Notes: generated by a model from the letters alone, not told the origin. A DNA stretch of 27,688 bases from JAAAOH01 sp041686235 (GCA_041686235.1 JAWLED010000029.1:1-27688); one strand, 5' to 3'. Positions 8,431 through 16,255 are shown, counted from the first letter of the stretch. Made by a program: numbers and translations.

Positions 8431-10192
8431 CTGGTACTCCCTGGGGTATATCGATGAAGAACGTCGTGCCCATGCCCGGTTCCGTTTCGAACCAGATCTG
8501 GCCACCGTGATCAAAAACTATCCGCTCTACGATTGCCAATCCAAGCCCGGTGCCGCTGGATTTCGTGGTGAAGTACGGGTCAAAAACCTCGCCGCGATCC
8601 GTGGCCTCGATACCGGGCCCGGTGTCCCGCACCTGTACCCGAGCGTAGTAGCTATTGGTGCGCTTGACAAGATCGGCTCGCACCGAAATCTCGCCCCCGC
8701 CCTGCATGGCCTCTACGGCGTTGGAAAACAGATTCGAAAACACCTGGCGAAGCTGACCGCGGTCGGCGAGTACCGTAAAATGAGGCGGAATGTCGTCGAT
8801 CCGGATCTCGGTATCGGCGTGGCCGGCGTAGGTCTCCGCCGCCTCCTCTACCACCTCTCGGAGGGACACGTGTTGAAGATCGGGCTCCGGCAGTCTGGTA
8901 AAATTGCGGAACTCAGTGAGCATCCGATTGAGCCCTTCGACTTCTCGGATGATCGAGCGCACCGAGGTCTCGAAGACCCGGTCGAAGTCCTGCGAGCCGC
9001 TCTCGTATTTGCGAAGCATGCGCTCGGCCGAGAGTTGGATCGGAGTCAGAGGGTTCTTTATCTCATGGGCAAGCCGCTGGGCGATTTCTTGCCAAGCAGC
9101 AACCTTTTCGGTCTGAATGAGCTTTGAGCGCGAACGCTCGAGCTCCGAGACCATCTGGTTGAACGACCGGGCCAAAACACTGAGATCGTCCCGCGTACGG
9201 CTCAGTACGCGGTAGGAATAATCCCCTTCCGCCACCCGCGCGATAGCCTGCTCGAGGTTCACAATGGGTTGCATGATCTCGTCGGAGAGATAGAACGCCG
9301 CGAGAATGGCAAGCAACAACAACGGCAACGCAAAGAACACGTACACTGCCGCAAAAGCAAGACGGAACTCGTTTTGCAATTGCTCGAGTTGCGTATACGT
9401 CGAAACGGCCTCCGTCAACCGTCGAGCCGTGTCATCGAACCCCGGAGGCAGCGACACGCCCAACACTACCGCATAGCGCCCGTCGCCCACGTCGACGTTT
9501 TGCCGAACGCGAAGAAAGGAGGCACGGTCGGTCGACTCCCGGGCGATAAAGCCCTCCCCGGACTCTTGCACCTGCTCGGCCGTCACTTGGGTCTCCGATG
9601 CTCCCCCTGCGTAGAGCTCGTCGAGCTCCGGGGTGAACACCTGAAAGCTATCGGCAACGGGGTATAGATCCTGAATGCGCTCCCATGCGCTCTCCGGCTG
9701 AGACGCCACCTCCGCGATAGACTCCTCGAAGCCTTCGCCGCGCACAAACTCCCGCAGACTTTCCACCCGATCGTCGTAGAACTCGAGGGCAACATCGAGC
9801 CCGCCACGCAAGGCCTCTTCGGTGCCGGTCTCGAAAAGCGAGCGCATCGAGGCGTTCGTCACATTGACCGAGAGAAGGGCTTGCGGCACCGAGGCAAGCA
9901 CGATGACCACCAAGAAGAACGTGATGAGCCGCAGTTTGTAACTCGTCCCAGGGCGCCCCGAAGCGCGCTCGCGAAGCAGTCGCAGCACATTGGCAACGAT
10001 CATCGCGAAGAGAAAGAGCGGCACGAGCGCGGCGAGGATGAACAAGAGACTTCGTGGGGTCGAGGCGGCAAACGATACATCGAGGAGCACCTGACGGGAG
10101 AACAGAAGCACCAGCGCCATGAGAAGAACATAGAGAACGGCGACACCGATGAGGGTGCTCCGGCTTGCACTTGCGCGCGCCCCGCGTCTCAT
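8405..10192 (-). CDS. NtrY-like membrane sensor histidine kinase
   Basis: A 595-residue kinase, the presumed partner of the adjacent NtrX-like regulator. Membrane segments lie at about 13-31, 47-70, 88-108 and 278-302, with an extracytoplasmic region of about 170 residues between the third and fourth. A HAMP domain (about 300-355; IMQPIVNLEQAI) leads directly into the HisKA domain with His376 in RLAHEIKNPLTPI. The ATPase domain has the N box (FSNAVEAM), G1 (DTGPGIE), F box (FDPYFTTK) and G2 (GTGLGLAIV). Typical NtrY proteins carry a PAS domain between HAMP and HisKA; I do not see room for one here. The start overlaps the DUF4390-like gene as ATGA. Confidence 0.92.
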   Translation of the reverse strand: MRRGARASASRSTLIGVAVLYVLLMALVLLFSRQVLLDVSFAASTPRSLLFILAALVPLFLFAMIVANVLRLLRERASGRPGTSYKLRLITFFLVVIVLASVPQALLSVNVTNASMRSLFETGTEEALRGGLDVALEFYDDRVESLREFVRGEGFEESIAEVASQPESAWERIQDLYPVADSFQVFTPELDELYAGGASETQVTAEQVQESGEGFIARESTDRASFLRVRQNVDVGDGRYAVVLGVSLPPGFDDTARRLTEAVSTYTQLEQLQNEFRLAFAAVYVFFALPLLLLAILAAFYLSDEIMQPIVNLEQAIARVAEGDYSYRVLSRTRDDLSVLARSFNQMVSELERSRSKLIQTEKVAAWQEIAQRLAHEIKNPLTPIQLSAERMLRKYESGSQDFDRVFETSVRSIIREVEGLNRMLTEFRNFTRLPEPDLQHVSLREVVEEAAETYAGHADTEIRIDDIPPHFTVLADRGQLRQVFSNLFSNAVEAMQGGGEISVRADLVKRTNSYYARVQVRDTGPGIEATDRGEVFDPYFTTKSSGTGLGLAIVERIVFDHGGQIWFETEPGMGTTFFIDIPQGVPDEQDTGRR

Positions 10193-11028
10193 TCGTGCGC
10201 TCCCCCGCCGGGGGCGCCCGCGGCGTCGACAGCTCCCGCGGCGCCTGCGGCATCCGCGGCGCCTGCGGCCCCGGCGGCGCCTGCGGCCCCGGCGGCGCCG
10301 TCAATTTGCACCCACGGGCTGCGTACCACGTACTCGGGTATAGCAAGCGCCAGCAGACGCAGGTTTTCGGCGAGCAACAGCGGCTTGAGGCGCGCTTGGG
10401 CCAACACGTATTTGTCGGAGGTGGAATTGGCCGGATCACGGGGGAGCTCGACCTCACGAAGCGTCAGAAGCTCCTCTATCGCGTCGGCCGTCTCTGCCTC
10501 GAGTCGAACGGTCCTGCCGGCGCCGCCGGTATCGCCGGCCTCGCCCGCCCCGCCGGTCCTGCCGGCCCCGTGATACGTCTCCACCGCATACGCCTCGGCG
10601 AACGGATCATAAAAGGCCTCCTTAGCGATCTGCCACTCGCGCACAACACGATCCCCGAGAAACCCTGCCGGCCCCTCGACGTGTTCGACCACTCGCAGTA
10701 CGAGATCGAGCCGCGCTCGCATCCCGCCGTTGAGTGCATTCGTGATCCGCAACGTCGGCGCTCCCTCGACGCGCAACGTCACCCCGGCTTCCTCGGAAAA
10801 GTCCGTGTGGAGCGTCAGCTCATCCGCCGGAAGCTCCGGTGGGGAAGCGAATAGCAAAACGACGGCGAAACGTACGATGAGCGCCGGTGTCGCCGTGCGG
10901 GCCCGGGCAAAGCCCCGAGTCGCGGTCGACCGTCGAACTGCGCCTCTGCCTGGAGCGTCATCTTGGTCGGCGTTGCGGTGGGCTCTACTCTTCTTCGAAC
11001 CGACTTTCGAACAGACTCGCCACGGCAT
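10189..11028 (-). CDS. DUF4390-like exported protein with collagen-like Gly/Ala tail; start unresolved
   Basis: The frame encodes a hydrophobic leader (ALIVRFAVVLLFASPPELPA) followed by a domain that resembles DUF4390 (LRITNALNGGMRARLDLVLRV, REWQIAKEAFYDPFAEAYAVE), a family I recall encoded beside NtrY/NtrX pairs in other bacteria. The start is a problem: after the HPr stop there is no in-frame ATG, GTG or TTG before the leader. The only ATG that keeps the leader and lies close to the HPr stop is at 11028, which overlaps HPr by 44 nt and adds a long basic extension. Two Gly-rich tracts interrupt the protein: one in the middle (10511-10570) and one forming the C-terminal tail (10196-10304). 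The function is unknown; the leader implies a periplasmic location. Confidence 0.5.
   Translation of the reverse strand: MPWRVCSKVGSKKSRAHRNADQDDAPGRGAVRRSTATRGFARARTATPALIVRFAVVLLFASPPELPADELTLHTDFSEEAGVTLRVEGAPTLRITNALNGGMRARLDLVLRVVEHVEGPAGFLGDRVVREWQIAKEAFYDPFAEAYAVETYHGAGRTGGAGEAGDTGGAGRTVRLEAETADAIEELLTLREVELPRDPANSTSDKYVLAQARLKPLLLAENLRLLALAIPEYVVRSPWVQIDGAAGAAGAAGAAGAADAAGAAGAVDAAGAPGGGAHE
10231..10300 (-). repeat. 9-nt periodic repeat encoding a (Gly-Ala-Ala)n tail
   Basis: Near-perfect 9-nt units on the minus strand (GGC-GCC-GCx type) give six or more Gly-Ala-Ala triplets at the C-terminus of the DUF4390-like protein. At 10252-10260 a codon variant introduces Asp for Gly, showing decay of one unit. 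Confidence 0.85.
10511..10570 (-). repeat. 9-nt periodic Gly-X-X repeat inside the DUF4390-like gene
   Basis: The minus strand reads as Gly every third codon with Ala, Glu, Thr, Arg or Asp between (GRTGGAGEAGDTGGAGRT). It splits the recognisable domain after YAVETYHG. Confidence 0.75.
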
Positions 11029-11251
11029 CGACAGCTTCCTCCTCGTCGGGTCCGTCGGCGACCACTTTGAGCACGCTATTGTAGCCGGCACCAAGGGTAA
11101 TAATACCCATGATGGACTTAGCGCTAATCTCTTCGCTGTCTTTTCTAAAGTATATATCGGAATCGTAGCGGCCGGCCGTCTGCACAATGAGGGCCGCAGG
11201 TCGCGCGTGTATTCCGGCTCTGTTCTTTATCGTGATATCGCGTTCAGTCAT
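10985..11251 (-). CDS. ptsH: HPr, phosphocarrier protein
   Basis: An 88-residue protein of typical HPr length. His15 sits in the active-site motif (NRAGIHARPA) phosphorylated by enzyme I, and Ser46 in the regulatory motif (SAKSIMGI) phosphorylated by HprK, so both phosphosites are intact. I chose the ATG at 11251 because it gives the canonical numbering with His at position 15; the open frame continues 25 codons upstream into hprK. It starts 4 nt after the hprK stop. No sugar-specific PTS permease is in the window, and its companions (HprK, RpoN and the NtrY/X pair) suggest a regulatory rather than transport role. Confidence 0.95.
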   Translation of the reverse strand: MTERDITIKNRAGIHARPAALIVQTAGRYDSDIYFRKDSEEISAKSIMGIITLGAGYNSVLKVVADGPDEEEAVDAVASLFESRFEEE

Positions 11252-11255
11252 TTGC

Positions 11256-12263
11256 TCAGTCGCCACCGCCGAAGACGTCCGGGGGAGTATTTCGCGAGCG
11301 GAAATAGGCACTGCGGGCGTTCTCACGCTCCAGCCACTTCAACACGCTCTGATTGAACTCACGGGCTGAGTAATAGCCCATCTTCTTCAACCGTTCGTTC
11401 ATCGAACCGGTTTCTATGATGATGGGGATGTTTCTACCCGGTTTTACCGGAACTTGCAAGTAGGGCACCTTCACCCCGAGAATTTCCTTCGTTCGCTCGT
11501 CCGCGCCGATGCGGTCGTACACTTTTTCGGAGTCCCACAACTCCAGCTCCACCACCAGCTGCACCTGTTTCGTATCGCGGATAGCCCCGACGCCGAAGAG
11601 ATGGGTGATGTTGATGATACCGAGCCCGCGCACCTCCATGTGGTGTCCCAGCGCACGGTTGGCGCCTTGAGCCAGCAATATGTTTCCCGACACGCAGCGG
11701 ATCTCCACCGCATCATCCGCCACGAGGCGATGCCCCCGCTCCACGAGCTCGAGTGCCGCCTCGCTCTTGCCCACGCCGCTGTCGCCGAGGATCAGCACCC
11801 CGATGCCGAACACCTCCACGAGCACCCCGTGGACCGTCTCATGTGCCGCAAATACATTGCCGAGCGCTCTCAGCACCCGCGAGGAGAAGTCGCTCGACGT
11901 GAGGTCTGTCTGTAGCACCGGACACTGCACTTCTTCGGCTATCCGCGAGAACTCCGGCGTCGGCTCGAGCCCGTGTGTAAAGAGCACGCAGGGAATCTCC
12001 CATTCGAAGAACCGCTCGAGCACCTCCGTGTTCCCCTCGGACTCGAGCTTGTTGAGAAACGCCGTCTCGCCCCGCCCAAAAATCTGAATACGCTCGCCTC
12101 CGAAGTTTTCGAAAAACCCGTTGAGCGCCAGCCCAGGGCGATTGAGGTCGGGTACACGGATCTCGCGCGTAAGGCCGGGGCGCCCGCCGATACACTTGAG
12201 ATTCAGCGCATTATGCTCTTTTAGGTCGAGATCGAGCAGATCGAGAACAGTGAACTTTCCCAT
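11256..12263 (-). CDS. hprK: HPr kinase/phosphorylase
   Basis: A 335-residue protein close to the family's usual 310-330. It phosphorylates HPr on Ser46 with ATP or PPi and also removes that phosphate. The N-terminal domain (1-130) is the family-specific regulatory half. The catalytic half has the Walker A motif GDSGVGKS (160-167), the preceding His (TVHGVLV, His145), the acidic pair (VADDAVEI) and the signature MEVRGLGIINI used for the phosphorylase activity. It is separated from HPr by 4 nt and from hpf by 18 nt. There is no clear Shine-Dalgarno before the ATG. It is related to the Gram-positive regulator, but many Gram-negative bacteria keep it next to rpoN. Confidence 0.95.
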   Translation of the reverse strand: MGKFTVLDLLDLDLKEHNALNLKCIGGRPGLTREIRVPDLNRPGLALNGFFENFGGERIQIFGRGETAFLNKLESEGNTEVLERFFEWEIPCVLFTHGLEPTPEFSRIAEEVQCPVLQTDLTSSDFSSRVLRALGNVFAAHETVHGVLVEVFGIGVLILGDSGVGKSEAALELVERGHRLVADDAVEIRCVSGNILLAQGANRALGHHMEVRGLGIINITHLFGVGAIRDTKQVQLVVELELWDSEKVYDRIGADERTKEILGVKVPYLQVPVKPGRNIPIIIETGSMNERLKKMGYYSAREFNQSVLKWLERENARSAYFRSRNTPPDVFGGGD

Positions 12264-12281
12264 ATATATCGGACTGCGCCG

Positions 12282-12572
12282 TCAGTGCTCCTTAACTTTT
12301 CCCTTCTCTTTTTTGACTTTCATCTCCACGCTGTCGAGCAGCGAGTTGAGCCCCTCGTGCAGATCGTAGGACTTCTCCTTTATTACGTGGGTCTTTCCCC
12401 ATCGAAAATGGATTTTGGCCTCGAGGAAATAGCGGTTCTTCTCCTTTGTCATCGTAAAGCTCAAATCGACAATGAGATCTTTCGCGAACTCGATCTTCTC
12501 CATTCGCTTTTCGATCCACTCTTTTGTCTCGTCCCGAAGATCAAAATGCACCGCTTCATAGTCCAGCAGCAT
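12282..12572 (-). CDS. hpf: Short ribosome hibernation promoting factor (HPF/RaiA family)
   Basis: A 96-residue protein matching short HPF, which binds the ribosomal A/P-site region and promotes dimerisation of idle ribosomes. The pattern beta-alpha-beta-beta-beta-alpha is visible, with the basic helix ends (KEWIEKRMEKIE), RYFLEAKIHFRWGK and a charged C-terminal helix. I chose the second ATG (12572): AGGAGG (plus 12579-12584) directly abuts the first ATG at 12578, leaving no spacing, whereas it is 6 nt from the second. Its position immediately after rpoN is the same as in proteobacteria. Confidence 0.88.
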   Translation of the reverse strand: MLLDYEAVHFDLRDETKEWIEKRMEKIEFAKDLIVDLSFTMTKEKNRYFLEAKIHFRWGKTHVIKEKSYDLHEGLNSLLDSVEMKVKKEKGKVKEH

Positions 12573-12578
12573 GCTCAT

Positions 12579-12584
12579 CCTCCT
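12579..12584 (-). promoter_or_regulatory. Perfect Shine-Dalgarno that decides the hpf start
   Basis: AGGAGG on the minus strand, adjacent to an ATG at 12578 and 6 nt from the in-frame ATG at 12572; the latter has normal spacing. Confidence 0.8.
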
Positions 12585-12604
12585 AAAAGCCGTTTTTAAA
12601 GACC

Positions 12605-13975
12605 CTATCGATCGTACGAGGAGCTGATGTCCAGCTCTTTGCGATACTTAGCTACCGTTCGCCGAGCAATACTAATGCCCCGCTGCTTCAGCAAGTCCGC
12701 GATCCGTTGATCGGAAAGATGCTTTTCGTTTCCCTTCTCTTCTTCGAGGATCTCCCGGATCCGCTCTTTGACAGCCACCTTGGAATGATGCGATCCCTTC
12801 GATCCGGCGCCGGATATCGAGTTGGAAAAGAAGTATTTCAGCTCGAAGATCCCCCACTCGGTCTGCACATACTTCGACGTGGTAATACGCGAGACCGTTG
12901 CCTCGTGTACGTCGACGGTGGTCGCAATATCCTTGAGCGTGAGCGGCACCAGATACTTTGGTCCCTTCAAGAAAAAGTCACGCTGGAACTCCACGATGGC
13001 GCGCGCAACTTTAACAAGCGTTTGATTGCGCTGTTGAATGCTGTGAATGAACCACCGGGCATCCTTTACCGAAGATTTCACGAAGCGGTTTACATCCTTC
13101 TGCTCGGACTTGGTGTTGTTCATCTGATCGAAAAACGGGTTGATGTCCAACACCGGGATCTCCTCGTCGTTCAAATAGATGACGAACTGCCCGTCTTTCA
13201 TGGTGATCATGAGGTCGGGGATGACGTAGCGCGGCGATTCCGAGGAGTATTTTCGCCCGGGAAACGGCGTGAGCGTACGGATGAACTCCAACGCCTCGTG
13301 CACCTGGTCTTCAGTAATCCCCATCTTCCGGGCGATTTCCCGGTATTTCTCCCGCTCGAGAAGATCGAGGTGTTCCTCGATGATCGTCTCGGTCCCCTCC
13401 GGATGCGTGCCGCTCAATCTGGCCTGCACGAGCAGCGATTCTCGGTAGTCCGAAACACAGGTACCGACCGGCTCGAACGATTGGATGATCGCGCACACGC
13501 GCCGAAGCGCATCGAGCCGTCTTTCCGGCACAAAGGTTTCGGGATCTTCCCGGTGAAACCCGTTCTCGTCGAGGTTGTGTATGAGCAATTCACCGAGCTC
13601 AAACTCCTCTTGGGAAATCGGCTGCAAGCGCAGCTGCCACATGAGGTGTTCTTGAAGCGACTCTGGGCGCGAAAGCGCACCTTCCATGAACTGGCGCTTC
13701 GAATCAGAAGCCTCAGTGTCGTAGCTTCGTGTATGGCCGGGGTCAGAGGAGTTTTCGAAGTAGTCGACGTCTTCCGAGGGCGTGTCCTCGACTTCCTCGA
13801 GCGAGACCGTCGACTGCTCTTCGACCACTTCGAGAGCCGGATTTTGTTCGAGCTCTTGTTGTATACGAAGCCGTAGGTCCTGGATGGGCAGTGCCATGAG
13901 CTGGATGCTCTGGTAGAGCTGAGGGCTCATTTTCAGCTTCTGCTGCTGAACCAGGGCCGGCCTTTGAACTTGCAC
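12605..13975 (-). CDS. rpoN: RNA polymerase sigma-54 factor
   Basis: A 456-residue sigma54, slightly shorter than the 477 residues of the E. coli protein. Region I at the N-terminus is Gln/Leu rich (QQQKLKMSPQLYQSIQLMALP), followed by an acidic region II, the core-binding region and a helix-turn-helix (TVDVHEATVSRITTSKYV). The RpoN box near the C-terminus reads ARRTVAKYRK, which differs only slightly from the canonical form. Translation starts at a GTG (13975) preceded by a strong GGGGAGG Shine-Dalgarno about 6 nt away. It serves the NtrX-like activator encoded 4 kb downstream in the same array and any other enhancer-binding proteins. Confidence 0.97.
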   Translation of the reverse strand: MQVQRPALVQQQKLKMSPQLYQSIQLMALPIQDLRLRIQQELEQNPALEVVEEQSTVSLEEVEDTPSEDVDYFENSSDPGHTRSYDTEASDSKRQFMEGALSRPESLQEHLMWQLRLQPISQEEFELGELLIHNLDENGFHREDPETFVPERRLDALRRVCAIIQSFEPVGTCVSDYRESLLVQARLSGTHPEGTETIIEEHLDLLEREKYREIARKMGITEDQVHEALEFIRTLTPFPGRKYSSESPRYVIPDLMITMKDGQFVIYLNDEEIPVLDINPFFDQMNNTKSEQKDVNRFVKSSVKDARWFIHSIQQRNQTLVKVARAIVEFQRDFFLKGPKYLVPLTLKDIATTVDVHEATVSRITTSKYVQTEWGIFELKYFFSNSISGAGSKGSHHSKVAVKERIREILEEEKGNEKHLSDQRIADLLKQRGISIARRTVAKYRKELDISSSYDR

Positions 13976-14020
13976 GTGTACCTCCCCCCTGCTCGCGTCG
14001 TGTTGTGTCAGGGGTACCTT

Positions 14021-14052
14021 TTAATATTGAATCAGCCGTATGCGTTTGTCAA
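14021..14052 (-). promoter_or_regulatory. Candidate promoter upstream of rpoN
   Basis: In the 97-bp gap between lptB and rpoN the minus strand has TTGACA (plus 14047-14052) followed by an AT-rich segment with TATTAA (plus 14021-14026, spacer 20) or CAATAT (plus 14024-14029, spacer 17). The -35 box is perfect and the -10 box is ambiguous. It would allow rpoN and downstream genes to be expressed apart from lptCAB. Confidence 0.4.
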
Positions 14053-14072
14053 CGTTGAGTTCGGGGCACCAT

Positions 14073-14834
14073 TTACATGGTGAAACTCTCGCCGAGGTAT
14101 ACGCGCCGGGCAATCTCGTTTTCCATGACCTCTTCACGACTGCCGGCAACGACGATCTCCCCGTCCTTGATGATGTAGGATCGGTGGGTGATCTCGAGAG
14201 TATCTCGAACGTTGTGGTCGGTGACGAGCACCCCGATCCCCTTAGCGGACAGGCTGTTCACAATGGTTTTGATCTCGTATACCGCGATGGGATCGATCCC
14301 GGCAAACGGCTCGTCCAAGAGGAGAAACTTCGGCTCTATGGCCAGAGATCGGGCAATCTCGGTCCGGCGACGCTCCCCGCCGGACAGGGTGTAGGCTTTC
14401 TGTCGGCGGTTTTCGCGTATCCCGAGCTCCTCGAGCAACTCTTCCAAACGCCGGTGCTTCTCCTCGGTCGACATGTCCGTTCGGGTCTCGAGTATCGCCC
14501 AGATATTCTGCTCGACGGTCAGTTTGCGAAACACCGAGGGCTCTTGCGGAAGATAGGAGATTCCTTCCCGGGCACGGCGATACATGGGAAGCGCGGTAAT
14601 GTCGGCTCCGTCGAGATAAATACGCCCGCGAACCGGGGAAATGAAGCCGACGATCATATAGAAAACCGTCGTTTTGCCCGCCCCGTTCGGGCCGAGGAAA
14701 CCGACCACCTCGCCGCGTTGCATCGAGAACGCAACGTCGTTTACGACCACGCGCCGGCCGAACTGTTTGGTAAGCCCTTCTACGCTCAGCGTTCCGTCTA
14801 CAGCTGGGCTCTCACCGGCGTCGACCTCACTCAT
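14073..14834 (-). CDS. lptB: LptB, ATPase of the lipopolysaccharide export transporter
   Basis: A 253-residue ABC ATPase. Walker A is GPNGAGKT (48-55), the Q-loop follows (ISYLPQEPSVFRKLT, characteristic of LptB), the signature is LSGGERRRTEIARSLA, Walker B is FLLLDEPFAGIDP and the switch His is in LVTDHNVRDTLEI, all highly typical of LptB. It energises extraction of LPS from the inner membrane with LptF/LptG, which are not in this window. It overlaps the lptA stop by 8 nt and precedes rpoN, the same order as in proteobacteria (lptC-lptA-lptB-rpoN-hpf). Confidence 0.95.
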   Translation of the reverse strand: MSEVDAGESPAVDGTLSVEGLTKQFGRRVVVNDVAFSMQRGEVVGFLGPNGAGKTTVFYMIVGFISPVRGRIYLDGADITALPMYRRAREGISYLPQEPSVFRKLTVEQNIWAILETRTDMSTEEKHRRLEELLEELGIRENRRQKAYTLSGGERRRTEIARSLAIEPKFLLLDEPFAGIDPIAVYEIKTIVNSLSAKGIGVLVTDHNVRDTLEITHRSYIIKDGEIVVAGSREEVMENEIARRVYLGESFTM

Positions 14835-15684
14835 TTCTCAGCTCCATATTTCGCTCTCCGGCGCCACCGGACTCGTCCCCGGTGTCCCCGGTGTCCCCGG
14901 TGTCCNNNNNNNNNNNNNNNNNNNNNNNNNNNNNNNNNNNNNNNNNNNNNNNNNNNNNNNNNNNNNNNNNNNNNNNNNNNNNNNNNNNNNNNNNNNNNNN
15001 NNNNNCGGTGTCCTCGGTGTCCTCTTCATCGTCATCTTCGGAGGGACTGACCCTCCCGCGCACGTCCCCCTCGAGACTGATTTCCTCGGTCTCGGTATTC
15101 ACCACAATGCGCGAGGCGCGATATTCATCACCCTGCCAGAATACAACCGGCAGCCCCGACATTTCGAGCACCTGTTCGTCCCGTCGGTACCGCGCATATT
15201 CTCCCCGGGCGGTAAGCTCGTCCCCAAATATCCGCACTTGAACTTGCGCGATGGTAAGCTCTTCCTCCTGACGTGTCTCGAGCAAGCCGCCTCTGACCAC
15301 GAGCTCGTTGTCGAGGTCCTCGAGCACCGCATTCCCTTCGGCACGAAGTATCTCCGCCTCACGGTCGAAGAAGAGACGATCACTCTCCATGCGAATACCG
15401 CGCTCATCGTCGGAGGCGGTCACACCGCCGGTTGCCAGGGCGTATCGAAAGTTCTCGCCGTAGATCTCGATTTCATCTGCCGAAATGTGCATCGTCTCGG
15501 AGGTGATGCGGGCGTTCCCCGAAAGCAGGGTGCGCTCCCCTCCTTCGCGAAAGACGATGCGGGTGCTGTCGCCGGAAAACTCGAAACGCTCGGCGTGCAC
15601 GGCACTGGGGAAAACGAGCATTGTCGCAGCGCTGAGCACCGCAACCGCGAGTGCCGTTGCGTACTTCCGGCGTTTTCTACTCAT
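14827..15684 (-). CDS. lptA: LptA/OstA-like periplasmic LPS bridge protein, interrupted by an assembly gap
   Basis: The start is one of two adjacent ATGs (15687 or 15684), giving a signal peptide that ends AVHA before ERFEF. The body has the repeating beta-strand pattern of the OstA/LptA domain (SGNARITSETMHISADEIEIY, GGVTASDDERGIRMESDRLFFD, AEGNAVLEDLDNELVVRGG, EISLEGDVRG). After it comes an acidic stretch (SEDDDEEDTEDT) that runs into 9-nt repeats on both sides of 100 N. The last part (DTGDTGDTGDESGGAGE) reads into a stop overlapping lptB. LptA normally forms the periplasmic bridge; the C-terminal acidic Gly-Asp-Thr tail is unusual. The true length is unknown because of the gap. The frame across the gap is preserved only because 100 N plus flanking bases happen to fit. 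Confidence 0.85.
   Translation of the reverse strand: MSRKRRKYATALAVAVLSAATMLVFPSAVHAERFEFSGDSTRIVFREGGERTLLSGNARITSETMHISADEIEIYGENFRYALATGGVTASDDERGIRMESDRLFFDREAEILRAEGNAVLEDLDNELVVRGGLLETRQEEELTIAQVQVRIFGDELTARGEYARYRRDEQVLEMSGLPVVFWQGDEYRASRIVVNTETEEISLEGDVRGRVSPSEDDDEEDTEDTXXXXXXXXXXXXXXXXXXXXXXXXXXXXXXXXXXDTGDTGDTGDESGGAGERNMELRNE
14879..15024 (-). repeat. 9-nt repeat array (Gly-Asp-Thr / Glu-Asp-Thr) containing an assembly gap
   Basis: Copies of a 9-nt unit (on the plus strand GGTGTCCCC, and GGTGTCCTC on the other flank) border the N run on both sides, so the array evidently continues into the unsequenced part. It is in frame in lptA. Confidence 0.85.
14906..15005. other. Assembly gap of exactly 100 N
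   Basis: One hundred consecutive N, the conventional placeholder for a gap of unknown size. It falls inside a short tandem repeat, the expected reason for assembly failure. The real length is not known. Confidence 0.97.
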
Positions 15685-16255
15685 CATCGGTGACCAGGAC
15701 CCCCTCCACCGCATCGGCAAAGCGGGCGACGCTCCGCCGCATGTCCGCCTCGAAGCCACTACCCTCGACGACCGAGCCCGAATCGAGCTCCAACCGCACC
15801 GTTCCGTCCTCAGGACCGCGCAGCAGTTTCTCCTCGTTGTCCCAGGACAGCTGTTCGGTCGTAACCCGCGCTTCATATTCCTGCGAATAAAAGGAAATGT
15901 CGCCGCTCATAGTCACATCGTCGGTAGCCGTATCGTGCACGGCGCGCTCGGCCGCTCCCTCGGTAATGATCTCGCCGTCGTCCACGATCTCCTCGAACTC
16001 GATGTCGTGGAGAATCTGCTCCTCACGCTCGGGGTAGGTCTCCGCCTTGGAGGCGGAAATGCGAAACGTTCGCCCGGCACCGCGCACGACCGTAAACTCG
16101 GCGTCGGTGGCAACGGTCTCCGGCACCGACTCTTCGCGCTCTTCGGCAATGCTGATCTGCTCGTAGTCGAGGCTGCACCCGCCCAGCACGACAACGCCCG
16201 CGAGGGCGACGCCTGCGAGCTTGCTCAACGGTACGGCCACCCCTCGCGCGCTCAT
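15677..16255 (-). CDS. lptC: LptC-like lipoprotein of the LPS export system
   Basis: A 192-residue protein with a lipoprotein signal: a hydrophobic core ending in VVLGGC, making Cys27 the lipidation site. The remainder is a beta-rich domain with LptC character (GRTFRISASKAETYPEREEQILHDIEFEEI, VTMSGDISFYSQEYEARVTTEQLSWDNEEKLLRG). LptC usually has an N-terminal membrane anchor; a lipid anchor is found in many spirochaetal and other versions. It receives LPS from LptB2FG and passes it to LptA. The ATG overlaps the pyrG stop as ATGA, and the stop overlaps the lptA start by 8-11 nt. Confidence 0.82.
   Translation of the reverse strand: MSARGVAVPLSKLAGVALAGVVVLGGCSLDYEQISIAEEREESVPETVATDAEFTVVRGAGRTFRISASKAETYPEREEQILHDIEFEEIVDDGEIITEGAAERAVHDTATDDVTMSGDISFYSQEYEARVTTEQLSWDNEEKLLRGPEDGTVRLELDSGSVVEGSGFEADMRRSVARFADAVEGVLVTDDE

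Noticed and set aside
7273..8457. Long plus-strand open frame of 394 codons opposite the NtrX-like gene
   Set aside because: The minus-strand protein has all motifs of the family; the opposite frame has no recognisable domain and arises from GC-rich codon use.
8431..8514. 28-codon N-terminal extension of the NtrX-like regulator
   Set aside because: The receiver starts at MSRILVVDDE with a Shine-Dalgarno before it; the extension lies in the kinase coding region and has no family support.
12707..13876. Plus-strand open frame of 389 codons opposite rpoN
   Set aside because: No domain features; rpoN on the minus strand is certain.
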